64,000 bases of DNA from Saussurea involucrata (lineage: Eukaryota; Streptophyta; Magnoliopsida; Asterales; Asteraceae), in the NCBI GenBank assembly GCA_033807775.1, contig CM066326.1:87830873-87894872 (forward strand), given 5' to 3'. The notes under the pieces are model-generated. The model did no database searches, was not told the DNA's origin, and saw nothing but the letters and a program-made list of their open reading frames with translations. Each line of letters starts with the position of its first letter. The first letter of the stretch is position 1. Positions 34,288 through 44,900 of this stretch are shown one piece after another. Made by a program: the position numbers and the translations under genes.

Positions 34288-37200
34288 ATGGCTGATCACG
34301 ATGAATATGCTTCGGATGAAAATACCATCATCCGTTCGCATCGTTCGTCACATCCGTCAGTTAACGCGCATGACTTAGACGAAGAGATATATCCGAGTAC
34401 AAGTCCAAAGGTGCAGTTTCTAGATAACAACCATCATCTAGAACTTGCAGTTCCTTTTGCTCATCAAATCAATCATTGAAATCATCCGCCGTCATCCGGT
34501 TCTTACTGCGTTGACAAAAATTGAGCTCGTGCCCGCGATCTACCTTAAACAGTTCTGGAATACATTAGCCTACAGACCAACTGATCAAGTACCAAAGTTT
34601 ACAGCAAAGCTTGACCACTTCGATGTCAGATTCACACTGCGGGGACTCAGACGATCTCTAGACCTTCCCAGTGACAATTTTCAGGATCCGGTTCCTGAAT
34701 CTCAACTACTTGATGACATTCGAAGTCTAGGTTATCAACCACCAGAAAATGCTCCACTGACTGGATCTTCCACTTTCAGACGTAATTTCCTCCCGCCACT
34801 CTACTATTCCATATGCTCTATTTTCAACAGGTGTATGACTTCAAAGCATACTGGATTAGACAAGACCAACTTAGCCACTTTACGCATGTTTCACGCGTTT
34901 GTCTTCAATCACAATATCGACTACGCTGTCTTGATTTGGAATGAAATGGTTGAACTTGCTGCTGATCAGTTAAAACCCAAGATGAGACGTAACTTCGTCC
35001 CATTTCAGCGTTTCTTCCAGATCTTGATCCATCAAGCAATGATAGACAACGCCCAGATCCCACGACGAGAGCAACATCCCAGAGGGCCAAGCCAGTACAT
35101 GCATGTTCTTAGAATGCCCAAAGCGATGAATTTTGCTCATATTGCCGTTCTACGTGAAGACTTACTCGCTTATGCCGACCAACAGTCCAGGGTAGTTAGG
35201 CAGTATAGAATAGAAAATGCATTGCCGGTCCAGCCAGAGCCGGAGGGACCTACCCACGATGCAAATCCTTTAGGAGGTGAGGGTCCAATAGTCGAGGGGG
35301 TTCAGGAACAGGGGGTGTTCCTGAACAACGAGGGGTGAGAAGAACTAAAAGAAAGAGAGTAGGGAGAAGAATACGGACTGTTGGTGAAGCATCATCTAGA
35401 CGACCACCGAACGTACCTCAAGAAAATGTTTTCGCCGATGACGTTTCATGGAACTCTGCTAATGCCAATGCTGCATCATCTCCCGATGATGAAGCTGTTA
35501 ACAAAGAAGCTGAGGAAAATCGTTTCATACCTCCAGATGATGATGACGATGATTCAGATCACGATCCCCATGCTAACTTGATTCCACGCTTTATGGGAAA
35601 AAGACCAAGAATGGTAGTTTCTTCTGATGATTCTACCTGGAATATGGAACCTGCTGAGACTACAATCGGTGCTGTAAACGAAGAAGTAGAAGCAGATGTA
35701 GTTTTAGCTAGTGGTGAGAATGAGGGTGGAAAAGAATTGAGTGAAGCTGTGACAGGGACAGATAAAGTTTTAACTACTGACCCTTCCCAAACTGTTACTA
35801 GCCGGGTAGCCACATCTACTACCGACGTGCGTTCATCGCCGTTGCGTATTGAAACAGCCATGGTGGACCCAGCCATGCAATGCACAGCCCCACTCAGCCA
35901 CTCATTGGTCTCTTCACAGACTAATGTTTCATTTTCCACAGGGGATTTAGTACAAACTCTATCGGCGACACACTCGGTGTCTGCTGGTATTGGAAAAGGT
36001 GGGCTTCCGCCCCGGCCACCGCCGTTCTTTCAAAGCACACAGAGTCTAGGGCTTTTTGGTACAACTTCCTTCCCTAGGACACATATGACGGTACAACACC
36101 AAGTTGGAGGCTTTCGTGCCCCAACCGGAACGCCCAGAGTGTCGCCGCCATTTGTTGGTGCTTCACGAGGACCGGGAGGAAGACCTATCAATGTTAACCC
36201 TATGCCAACATTGAACATAGGCCATACAGTCTCTTCGACTGCTATGTCAACCAGTAACCTAAGTGGTCTGGGTGTTAGTTCCCAAGAAGCTGAACGTGTA
36301 CGGTCTTTAATTGGACCGGATAACCTTGTGACAGTACCTCTTTTGCAGCTAGCTATCAAGTCCTTGAGTAACTCATATCAAGCTCATGTGAACGACATGA
36401 AGGTCGAAATGAAGAAGTTGTCTCAAGATGTAACCAGAGCTGTGAAAGGAAAAGGCGTTGCAGAATCTACCGAAACACAACCCGACCCACAAACTCTACC
36501 AGTTCCATTACGCCAAATCCCAACTGACCAGCTCAAATCAGAGCTGTTAGCCCGACTTCTAGCCCAAGGCGATTCCAACACTGCTGAAGAGGTAGATCTT
36601 GTTTCACTATTGCGCCAACAATCACAACCTCGATCCCAACCTCAAGCTTCAACATCCTCAGATGGGTTAGCTACTCTAAACTCACAATATTAGCAGCTAA
36701 CTAATGCTATCACAGATATGACCAGCGCCCTACTTTCTGGATATCAGTCTCTTGCCACACGGGTATCAGTTGTTGAAGAAAGGTGTGCTGTTCAAGCTAA
36801 AACCTCACAGAAAAGAAGACATGATGATCAGGATCCGCCTGATCAACATGAGGGGGAGAAGAGATCAGCAGGGGTTGGTGAATCTAGTGGGACAGCTACT
36901 GGAATCGTTCATGGCTCAGATCAGCCAGCTGGTGAACAGGGAACAGGTGGAACTGATACTGTTATGGAGAATGTGGAAGAATCACTTGTTCTAGCTGATG
37001 TCATAGCTAGGGTTGAAAAGCCTGCGGCTGTTGACAATAGAACCGAAATCATAAACATTGATTCTGATGAAGAACCTGAACTTCTAAATTTCAAGATCAA
37101 AGAGGAAATGATTGAAGCCTTAGATGAACTAGACTATGAGACAAAAACTGGGGTTCAGGATATGGATATAGAGTTCGAAGAAGATGTTCCGGCCATGCTA

Positions 37201-38214
37201 GAAAATGCTCCAACAAATGTCGAATCTGCAGGTCCAAGTTCAAGTATTTTAGCTCCTCTAACACCGTTTATACCTGATGGGAAGATCAGAGATAAAGTAC
37301 TTGAAGCAGAACTCCGGGTATTTCAGAGTATAGTCAATACTGAACCAAGGTACGTGGCCACTGGAGACAGAGTACCGATACATACTCCTTATCTAGAGAC
37401 CATACGGAAAGAGCTATATGTACGGGAGGTTCAGAAGATCAACTTGGAGAAGGTGTATGGAATTGAAAACTGGCCTTCACTGAAGAAAGTCGAGTTTTTG
37501 TACGTTGTGAAGCATAAAGACAGAGGATCAGAAGCCGTCCAATCAGACAACATGATTATGAAAGTGCTGAAAGTTGAATCTAAGAAGCTGTTTGATGTCT
37601 TCTATCCAGAATTCACCGTCTTGAGATCAGATGGGTCTGAAAGCGTATTTTCTGAAGCTGATTTCAAGAGTCTGAGGCTGAACGATCTTCTGAGTCTTTT
37701 CAACCTTCTTGTTGATCATCCGGAGCTGAAGAGTCCTGAGAACAGAATACAATACAGAGCTGCCTTCCGAAGTGTGAAGAACTTTATGAAGAACATTCTC
37801 AAGTTCTCTTATCTTACTGACTTTCAGATGGGCCTGGAATCCTTTCAAGAGAATGTGAACCTGAAAAGACCGAACAGAAAACTACCTGATATTGAAGGTT
37901 TCCCCGCTTACACCGTTCTAAGCAAGCCAGAACTTGGGGTTGTTTATGTTGAACCTGACTCAACGAAAAAGTTTTTGCGAGTCATCGAAATGAACAAGTT
38001 CTATGAGGGTACCTTGAAGATCATCTCAGTTCATCTGGAAAGCAGGCTTCGTATGGATGCCAATGGATTGGTAAAGCTCACTGACAAAGAAAAGGACCTG
38101 ATCAACCAAGTGCTGAAAGCTATTACTTACCGGAAAGACTACCGTCTGGAACTGCGCCGTTTCGAACACATCTTTAGTCTTGGTAAGCGTATTGTGACAC
38201 CAGTAGATGTCTAA
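34288..38214 (+). pseudogene. Copia A third ORF (ORF3), broken
   Basis: A post-pol gene of about 1,300 codons with no recognised enzymatic domain. The start MADHDEYASDENTIIRSH is in frame 1; a frameshift near 34440-34480 moves it to frame 2 (34445-35338), a second near 35330 returns it to frame 1, and a TAG at 36691-36693 interrupts the rest (35335-38214). The region near 34500-34700 (VLTALTKIELVPAIYLKQFW, then RFTLRGLRRSLDLP) parallels the N-terminus of the C and D third ORFs (ALTV.PTIYIEHQ..FWENA). A basic stretch RRTKRKRVGRRIRT (near 35338) and KKRRHDDQ-like residues resemble nuclear localisation signals. No signal peptide or membrane span is visible, so an envelope role is not supported. 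Function unknown. Confidence 0.75.
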
Positions 38215-38247
38215 TTTGTTTGCCTCTACTTGTACAAAGGGGGAGAA

Positions 38248-38496
38248 TGTTAGTGCCTAAATTCTAGTTGTACTAAGTAGAGGGGCCTATTTTGTAATAG
38301 GGTGATTCTTTACCCTAGGTATATATTGTTTGCTTGCTTTCCTAATTAGGTCTAGCAATCACAAGAGTCACCTACACACACTAGCCACACACACTTAATT
38401 TGTTCTTCATTGTATTGTGTGAGCTTGATTGATTCATTGAATATAGAGGTGGACACTTTAATGTTATTGGATTGATTACTTGTTTTTGGGATCACT
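38248..38496 (+). repeat. 3' LTR of copia A
   Basis: 249 bp, preceded by the PPT AAAGGGGGAG (38236-38245). The terminal base is T instead of the A in the 5' copy. Followed by the GATTT duplication. Confidence 0.92.
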
Positions 38497-38812
38497 GATT
38501 TAGATGTTATTATTGATGATTTTGTATCAAAAAATGCTCGAAGAAGTTGTTTTGTATGAATTAGATGTTATTATTGATGATTTTGCATCTAAAAATGACC
38601 GAATAAGTTATTTTGTATGAATTAGAGGCTATTATTGATGATTTCGCATTCAAAAATGCTCGAAGAAGTTGTTTTGTATGAATTATTAATATTTATTGTA
38701 TGAAAGTTTGTTCTTAATAATAAAAACATGTGCTTGAAATTTCTTTAGGTACATATTGGGGCCCAAAATTTACGAGTCGCCCAGGGCCCAAAAAATGTCA
38801 GAAACGAGCCTG
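38497..38812 (+). other. hAT right end with a triplicated 61-bp unit
   Basis: After the copia A insertion the hAT sequence resumes with three diverged copies of a unit of about 61 bp (GATGTTATTATTGATGATTT... to ...GTTTTGTATGAA, about 38501-38680). Each can be read as a short C-terminal-like peptide ending ...IIDDF.SKNARRSCFV, so a transposase C-terminus may have been triplicated. The GC-rich sub-terminal block and terminal inverted repeat end at 38812. Confidence 0.65.
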
Positions 38813-38820
38813 GGTACCTG

Positions 38821-39097
38821 TCAACCTCTTCCTCTCTCTCCTCTCTCTATATATACAATTCACAAACACTTGTTCAATATTATATACAAATAATTCCATA
38901 TTAGCAACAAGTACTTATAAAGCTTTAGATTGGACCATAGCTATATAATATTCCCTCTTCACCAATTCCTAGAGCGAGCTTGCTTGCATACAGAAATCTT
39001 GATATGTATATGATATAGCTTTTTTAGGACACAATAATATTTTATAGGGGTTCTGACCCATTTGATTCTTTTGGGAAAAGAGTCTTGATTGATTAAG
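38821..39097 (+). promoter_or_regulatory. NAC core promoter and 5'UTR
   Basis: A CT-rich stretch leads into TATATATA at 38848-38855, a TATA-like box 35 bp from the hAT end. About 240 bp of untranslated sequence precede the NAC ATG. The hAT and everything nested in it separate this core promoter from any native upstream elements by 31.6 kb. Confidence 0.6.
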
Positions 39098-39266
39098 ATG
39101 GGTTTGAATGATATAGGAGCAAAGTTGCCACCAGGGTTTAGATTCTACCCAAGTGATGAAGAGTTGGTTTGCCACTATCTTTACAAGAAGATTGCTAAGG
39201 AAGATGTTCTAAAGGGTACTCTTGTGGAAATTGATCTTCATATTTGTGAGCCATGGCAGCTTCCTG
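39098..39266 (+). CDS. NAC transcription factor, exon 1
   Basis: Encodes the N-terminal 56 residues of a NAC-domain DNA-binding protein: MGLNDIGAKLPPGFRFYPSD, then EELVCHYLYKK and LVEIDLH.CEPWQLP, which are NAC subdomains A and B. A TTG nine bases upstream extends the frame, but the ATG at 39098 gives the usual MGL start of this subgroup. The exon ends CTTCCTG|GTATGT, splitting a codon after its first base; exon 2 supplies AG to make Glu, exactly as NAC genes read PW.LP-E-V-A-K. NAC proteins act in the nucleus as dimers controlling development or stress genes. The subgroup looks like NAC1/NAC21-22-type proteins, by memory only. Confidence 0.9.
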
Positions 39267-39640
39267 GTATGTATATATGTATTGTTGAAATTATATTATG
39301 AATATTAGTATTCACCAAAACACAGATTAATAAAGTTTCAATCTTTTTCAAACCAATAAATAAAAATGGAATCTTTATTTATAAAGACGGATCAACTTTA
39401 TGTATAAAGACTTAACTTAGTGAAATCCGGAAGTATCAAAAGCTTATAAACGGAATTAGATGTTTAATTTATCGCTTTGTTAATTTCTTTATTCTTATGA
39501 TCCCTTCATCTTCATCTCATGATCTCTGATATTCTTTTATCTCTAATGGAGGACAAATGAATGTTTTGTTAATTTAGGTATTTAGCAGACAGTGAACATG
39601 CTAGGTAGCCATTCAAAGTAGACAAATTAGCAATCATAAG

Positions 39641-40421
39641 TGTTGGGAACTGAAGATATTTTCTAAGTAATAATACTGCCAGAACAAAGTTAGTACTGCC
39701 ACAGCATAATTACTACTGCAAGTGGACATTACTACTGCCAGAACAACATTAGTGCTGCCAGATCAAAGTTAGTACTGCTTATGCAATGGTTACTACTGCC
39801 AGACAAAGTTAATACTGCTGATACATTAATGCTGCTGAAACAAGGTTAGTACTGCTAGTCAAGTTAGTACTGCTAAACAAGTTAATGCTGCTGGAACAAG
39901 TTAATGCTGCTGGAATGAGTTAGTACTACTAGAATAAATTAATGCTGCTGGAGAATATTAGTACTGCTCATGCTGAATGAAGATTAATACTGTTGATGTG
40001 ATAAGTTTGGAATGAGAAGATTTTGGAGATAAAAGTGGAACGAATGAAGATATGCTTAAAGAAGATTCAGAAGATCAATTTATTTTTGATAGTTATCTTG
40101 TACCTATTGTGTATAAATAGTTGTTCATAGATAGCTAATACAGAATACGTATACGTGAGATACAGAATTCGATTTTGTTTAGAGAGAGAATTAACCTCAA
40201 GGTTTAGAACCCTATTTCTAGAGAAGTAGAAGTCGTCTTGATTGAGCCTGTTCATCAAGATTGAGGTTTGGTTGTAATCTTGTGAGTCGAAGCATTGAAT
40301 ACAAACAGTTTGTGTTTTCTGATATATTGTTCATTGATTGTGAGAATTAAAGTTCTATTCCGCAGATTCTTTAATTCTGAATTCTAGGTATTATTAGTCT
40401 TGTTAATATTCGATCCTGACA
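39641..40421 (+). repeat. 5' LTR of copia C
   Basis: Begins TGTTGGGAACTGAAG and ends CGATCCTGACA. Positions about 39665-39990 hold the TTA(A/G/C)T(A/G)CTGC(T/C) array at 19-20 bp spacing, followed by TATAAATA at 40112-40119, the likely transcription start region. Confidence 0.94.
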
Positions 40422-40463
40422 AGTGGTATCAGAGCCTGTGTTTCTTAGAATTCTACAATCATT

Positions 40464-43067
40464 ATGGAAAATTCTTTTGAATCAAACAGTACTCTTGTTT
40501 CTAAGGTTCCCATGCTCAGACCCAATGAATTTGACATGTGGAAAATTAGAATCAAGCAGTACATTCTGCTTACTGATTATTCCATCTGGGATATCATAGA
40601 GAATGGTCCATGTGCTGAAGGAAGAACTGGACCAGATGGCAAAAGACCTCCTCCAAAGACTGATGCAGAGAGAAAAGTCAGACAAATAGAGATGAAGGCC
40701 TTAAGCACTCTGCTTTTGGCTATCCCCAATGAATATCAGCATCAATTTCAACACTGCACTGATGCTCAGATTCTGTGGAATGCTTTGGAAAAGAGATTCA
40801 CTGGCACCAAAAGCACCAAGAGAAATCAGAAGGCAATTCTCAAGCAGCAGTATGAAAACTTTACTTCTACTAAGAATGAGTCTATGACTCAAACTTTTGA
40901 TAGATTTAATAAGCTGATTGGAGAATTAGCCACAGTAGGAGTCAAGATGGAGGCTGATGATGTTAACAGAAAGTTCCTAAGATCATTAGGTGAAGAGTGG
41001 ACAATGTATACTGTGTCTTTCAGACAGAATGACCAATTGGAAGATAAAGAGCTTGATGATCTTTACAATGATCTTAGAGTCTTTGAAGCAGAGGTTGAAG
41101 CCAAAAAGAAGCCTTCTGGATATGTACATAATGCTGCACTTCTTTCAGCATCATCTGATTCTACTGCTAACCCTGAATCAGTTAATGCTGCTGGAGGAGT
41201 CAATCAGGAAAAGACCAATGATTCAGTACTAGAAGCCTTCTTTTCTAGTCATGTTAATTCTTCTTTGATTAATGATGACTTAGAACAGATCAATGCTGAT
41301 GATCTTGAAGAGATGGATATCAAGTGGCAGATGGCTATGCTGTCTATGAGGGTGAAAAGATTCATAAAGAGGACAGGGAGAAACAGCTTTTCCCAAAGAA
41401 GAGAAGATGGTGCTGGATTTGACAAGACCAAAGTTGAATGCTACAAGTGTCACAAGATGGGACACTTTGCCAGGGAATGCAGAGGTGGAACATCTCACAA
41501 CAGCCATCAACAAACTCAGGCTGGAAGCATCAATCAAAACAGAAACTCTATTCAAGCTCTTGTCTCTCAATAAGGAATGGGATTTGATTGGAGTGATCAA
41601 GCAGAAGAGGCCATCCAAAATCAAGCACTTATGGCTGAAGTTTCAGATCTTCCCACTGAGGTAAAATCTAATCTCTGTTCTCAAGCTTGTATAGACACTG
41701 TTAAAAAGTATAGAGATCACAATCAGGGAATGTGTGATGACCTTAAGAGATTAGAAAAGGATAGAAGAGACTATGTATTGATTGTTGAGAGGTTTGAAGA
41801 ACAAATTAAGGCTTTTCAAGCCAATGAACTTCAACACTCATATGATACAAACTACTGGAAGTGGGAAAAGGGTGGTCTGGAGTTCCAACTGAAAGAGTCC
41901 AGGGAAGAGTGTGAGAAACTAAAAGGAGAGCTTGAGAAAGTCAAACTTGATGTAGAAAAGTTTACTTGTGCCTCTAAAGTCATGGACAACATAATAAACT
42001 CTCAAATCCATAGTAAGTTGAAACCAGGCATAGGGTACAATGCCACACCCCCACCCTACAACAACAACTACATCCCTCCTAGGTCAGACCTGTTAGAAAC
42101 CAAGGATAAAAAGGACTTACCTGAAGGAGCTACTAAAATAGATCCATCAGATGAAGTTGTTGTGGAGGATAAAACTGAAAAAGAAGAGTCTAAGAAAAGG
42201 GACAAGAATGTCAGTGGTGAGATTCCCTTAGAGAATTACATAAAGACCAATGAGGATGGTGGAAGTCCATGGGATAAGAACAATGAGATGAAAAGGACTG
42301 GAAAGGGAAAAGGAGTTCATTATACACAAACCACTGTTGTGAACTCTAATACTTGTGAACATTGTTCTTGCAAGAAATCTCAAGAGAATAAGCCCCAAAA
42401 ACATGATAAAAAGAGGGGAAATCAAAGAAATTGGAATAACCAGTGGGCACAAAAGCAAGGAGTTGATCTGCAAAGGATTAACAGACCAAAACCTTGTTTT
42501 ATCTGTGGCAAATTGAATCATCTTGCCAAATACTGTTATTTCAATCCTATTAACCAAAAGAAAAGTTTTCAAAGAAGTTTTCAAAAATCTTCTGGTTATA
42601 GGAAGCCTGCAAAGAATAATGTGGCTAAGAAACAAGCTAAATCCAAAAGCCACATGAGAAAACAGACTGAAAAGGAATGTGTCAATATGTGGGTCCCCAA
42701 AAGCACTAACGTTAGTACTGCTGACAAGGATAGTGCTGCTAGAAGCAATACTACTGCCAATACTGCTGCTAGCAGTGTTAGTGCTGCTAACTCTGTTAGT
42801 GCTGCTAACTCTGTTAGTGCTGCTAACTCTGTTAGTGCTGCTAACTCTGTTAGTGATGCTAACTCTGTTAGTGCTGCTAACTCTGTTAGTACTTCTTCTA
42901 AGGTTGATACTGCTTCTAGTTTTAGTGCTGCTAGACCAATCATATTGACAAAGTTCTCCAGTACTGCAGTACCTAAGTTTGAAAATCTCATCAAAACCCA
43001 GTGCAAGTACTTTGATGAGCAAGGGAGACCCAAGACCACTTCGGCTTGGGTTCCCAATAAAAACTAA
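40464..43067 (+). pseudogene. Copia C gag, one nonsense codon
   Basis: Gag of 867 codons interrupted by TAA at codon 370 (41571-41573); D has CAA at the same place, so this is a point mutation. The N-terminal UBN2-type domain (NEFDMWKIRIKQYIL, then WDIIENGP) is followed by a first zinc knuckle CYKCHKMGHFAREC at residues 326-339, a coiled-coil-like part, a second knuckle (CFICGKLNHLAKYC), and a low-complexity tail of SVSAAN repeats (42778-42895) whose DNA is the GTTAGTGCTGCT motif. It ends with TAA and then TTTATCTTATGTGCAG, which looks like a splice acceptor; pol continues in the -1 frame. Confidence 0.9.
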
Positions 43068-43081
43068 TTAATTTATCTTAT

Positions 43082-44620
43082 GTGCAGGGCAACCAACAGC
43101 TCAAGGAGAAGAGCATCTGGCATGTTGATAGTGGTTGCTCCAGGCACATGACAGGTAACATGTCCTGCCTCAAGAATTTCAAAAGAATTGATGGAGGACG
43201 TGTTGCTTTTGGAAATAATCCTGCAGGAGGTAAGATAAGTGGTAAAGGTGATGTGTCAAAAGGTAAGATGACATTTGAAGATGTTTACTATGTTGAGCAA
43301 TTAAGATACAACATGTTAAGTGTATCACAGGTCTGTGACAAGAAACATAGTATATTATTTACTGATTCAGAATGCATTATTCTTGCTCCTGGATTCAAGG
43401 TAGTTGATGAAAACATGATACTATTAAGAACTCCTAGAAAGGATAATGTGTATTGTTTAGATTTAGAAAGTGTTTCATCTGATTCATCTCTAAACTGTTT
43501 AGTTTCAAAAGCTTCAATAGATGAATCATCACTTTGGCACAGAAGGATGTGTCACATGAACTTTAAAACAATGAATAAACTTGTTAAAAATAATCTTGTT
43601 AGGGGTTTACCATCAAAAGTCTATTCATGTGATGATCATTGTGTTGCATGCCTCAAAGGCAAACAACACAAAACTTCTCATAAGTCCAAAGAGATAAACA
43701 CTATTTCAAATCCTCTTCAGTTGTTGCATATGGATCTGTTTGGCCCTACAAATGTCATGAGCATTGGCAAGAAATCATACTGTTTAGTTATTGTTGATGA
43801 TTACTCTAGATTTACTTGGGTATATTTTCTGAGAACTAAAGATGAGACAAGTGGACTGATCAAAACTTTTATTCTTAGAATTGAAAACCAATCAAATCAA
43901 AAAGTGAAAGTCATTAGATCAGATAATGGGACTGAATTTAAAAACCTTGATCTAAACACCTTTTGTGAGGAAAAAGGAATTGAGAGACAATACAGTGCTC
44001 CTAGGACTCCACAACAGAATGGTGTTGCTGAGAGAAGGAATAGGACACTGATTGAGGCTGCTAGATCTCTGTTAGCTGATTCAAAATTACCCACTACTTT
44101 TTGGGCAGAAGCAGTTAATACTGCTTGTTATGTTCAAAACAGAGTGTTGGTAATAAAGCCTAAAAACAAGACACCTTATGAGCTTTTTCTGAAAAAGAAA
44201 CCATTTATTGGATTTTTCAAACCATTTGGGTGTCCTTGTACAATTCTCAATACCAAATCTCACTTAGGTAAGTTTGATAGCAAAGCAGATGATGGTTTTC
44301 TTGTTGGTTACTCATCTCAGAGTAAGGCTTACAGAGTGTTTAATACCTCTTCTAGAATAATTGAAGAAAGTGATAATGTCAAATGCAATGAGAACACACC
44401 AAATCCTATTGGTTCAGGTCCTGATTGGCTGTTTGACATTGATTCACTCACTAATTCTTTGGGTTTCAGTAGTGATGTAAATACAGGACAAAGGGATGCA
44501 CCTCCATCAGATCACAGAATTCAATCTGTGATATTTCCACTCCCTACCATTGATCCTGTTGATTTCTGTGAACAAGAAAAGGAAGCTGAACCCATTCAGA
44601 ATGAAGAAGAGAGAAGATAG
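43082..44620 (+). pseudogene. Copia C Pol, protease-integrase part
   Basis: 512 codons from just after the acceptor-like CAG. Protease site HVDSG (D16), pre-integrase zinc region LWHRRMCHMN...CVAC (about 151-190), integrase core D218, D281 and E317. Residues 344-349 (AVNTAC) are encoded by GCAGTTAATACTGCTTGT (44111-44128), an exact copy of the array motif found after pol. The frame ends at a TAG in the linker before RT (44618-44620). The next open pieces are in two other frames (44650-44904, then 44901 on), so two indels separate integrase from RT. Without them PR-IN and RT-RH would form one polyprotein as in B. Confidence 0.9.
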
Positions 44621-44900
44621 AGGAAAATCAGACTTCAAGAGAGCCTGAAGTGACTGAAGAAGCTGAAGAAGATCCAGACTTAAATGAGTCAAATCTGGAT
44701 GGAAACTTAGTTGAGGAACCTGGTCATCCATCAAGAACTCAGAAAAATCATCCTCCTGAGTTGGTTATAGGAGACATTGCTTCTCCAATGATGACTAGGA
44801 AGCTGGCAGACTTCAAGAGCTACAAGATCAGCATAATACAGTTAATACTGTACTTACTTGCTTTTTATCCCAAATTGAGCCCAAAAAGGCTTATGATGCT

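Larger units (their letters stand above)
8530..38496 (+). mobile_element. Copia element A, with a third ORF, inserted in the hAT
   Basis: Bounded by 249-bp LTRs and a 5-bp duplication GATTT (8525-8529 and 38497-38501). Order: LTR, PBS, long leader with a motif array, gag, PR-IN, RT-RH, long spacer with a second array and a promoter-like block, third ORF, PPT (AAAGGGGGAG at 38236-38245), LTR. Three later insertions split it: B in gag, a minus-strand Tekay between integrase and RT, and a solo LTR in the post-pol spacer. Without them A is about 12.9 kb, long for a copia element. All its genes carry damage, so it is not autonomous now. Confidence 0.93.
7226..38812 (+). mobile_element. hAT DNA transposon, internally deleted, hosting nested retrotransposons
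   Basis: The 8-bp direct repeat GGTACCTG flanks it at 7218-7225 and 38813-38820, the hallmark of hAT insertion. The left end starts CAGTGCCGTCCCTG and the right end, reversed, starts CAGGCTCGTTTCTG; both sub-terminal regions carry GCCCAGGGCCC blocks. Removing the copia insertion leaves about 1.6 kb. That holds an N-terminal transposase fragment (8160-8450) and a triplicated C-terminal-like tail, so it is a non-autonomous deletion derivative. The right end lies 35 bp before the TATA-like box of the NAC gene. Confidence 0.88.

Noticed and set aside
42228..43022. 264-aa minus-strand open frame
   Set aside because: Shadow of the copia C gag tail, whose repeated sense codons keep the opposite strand open.
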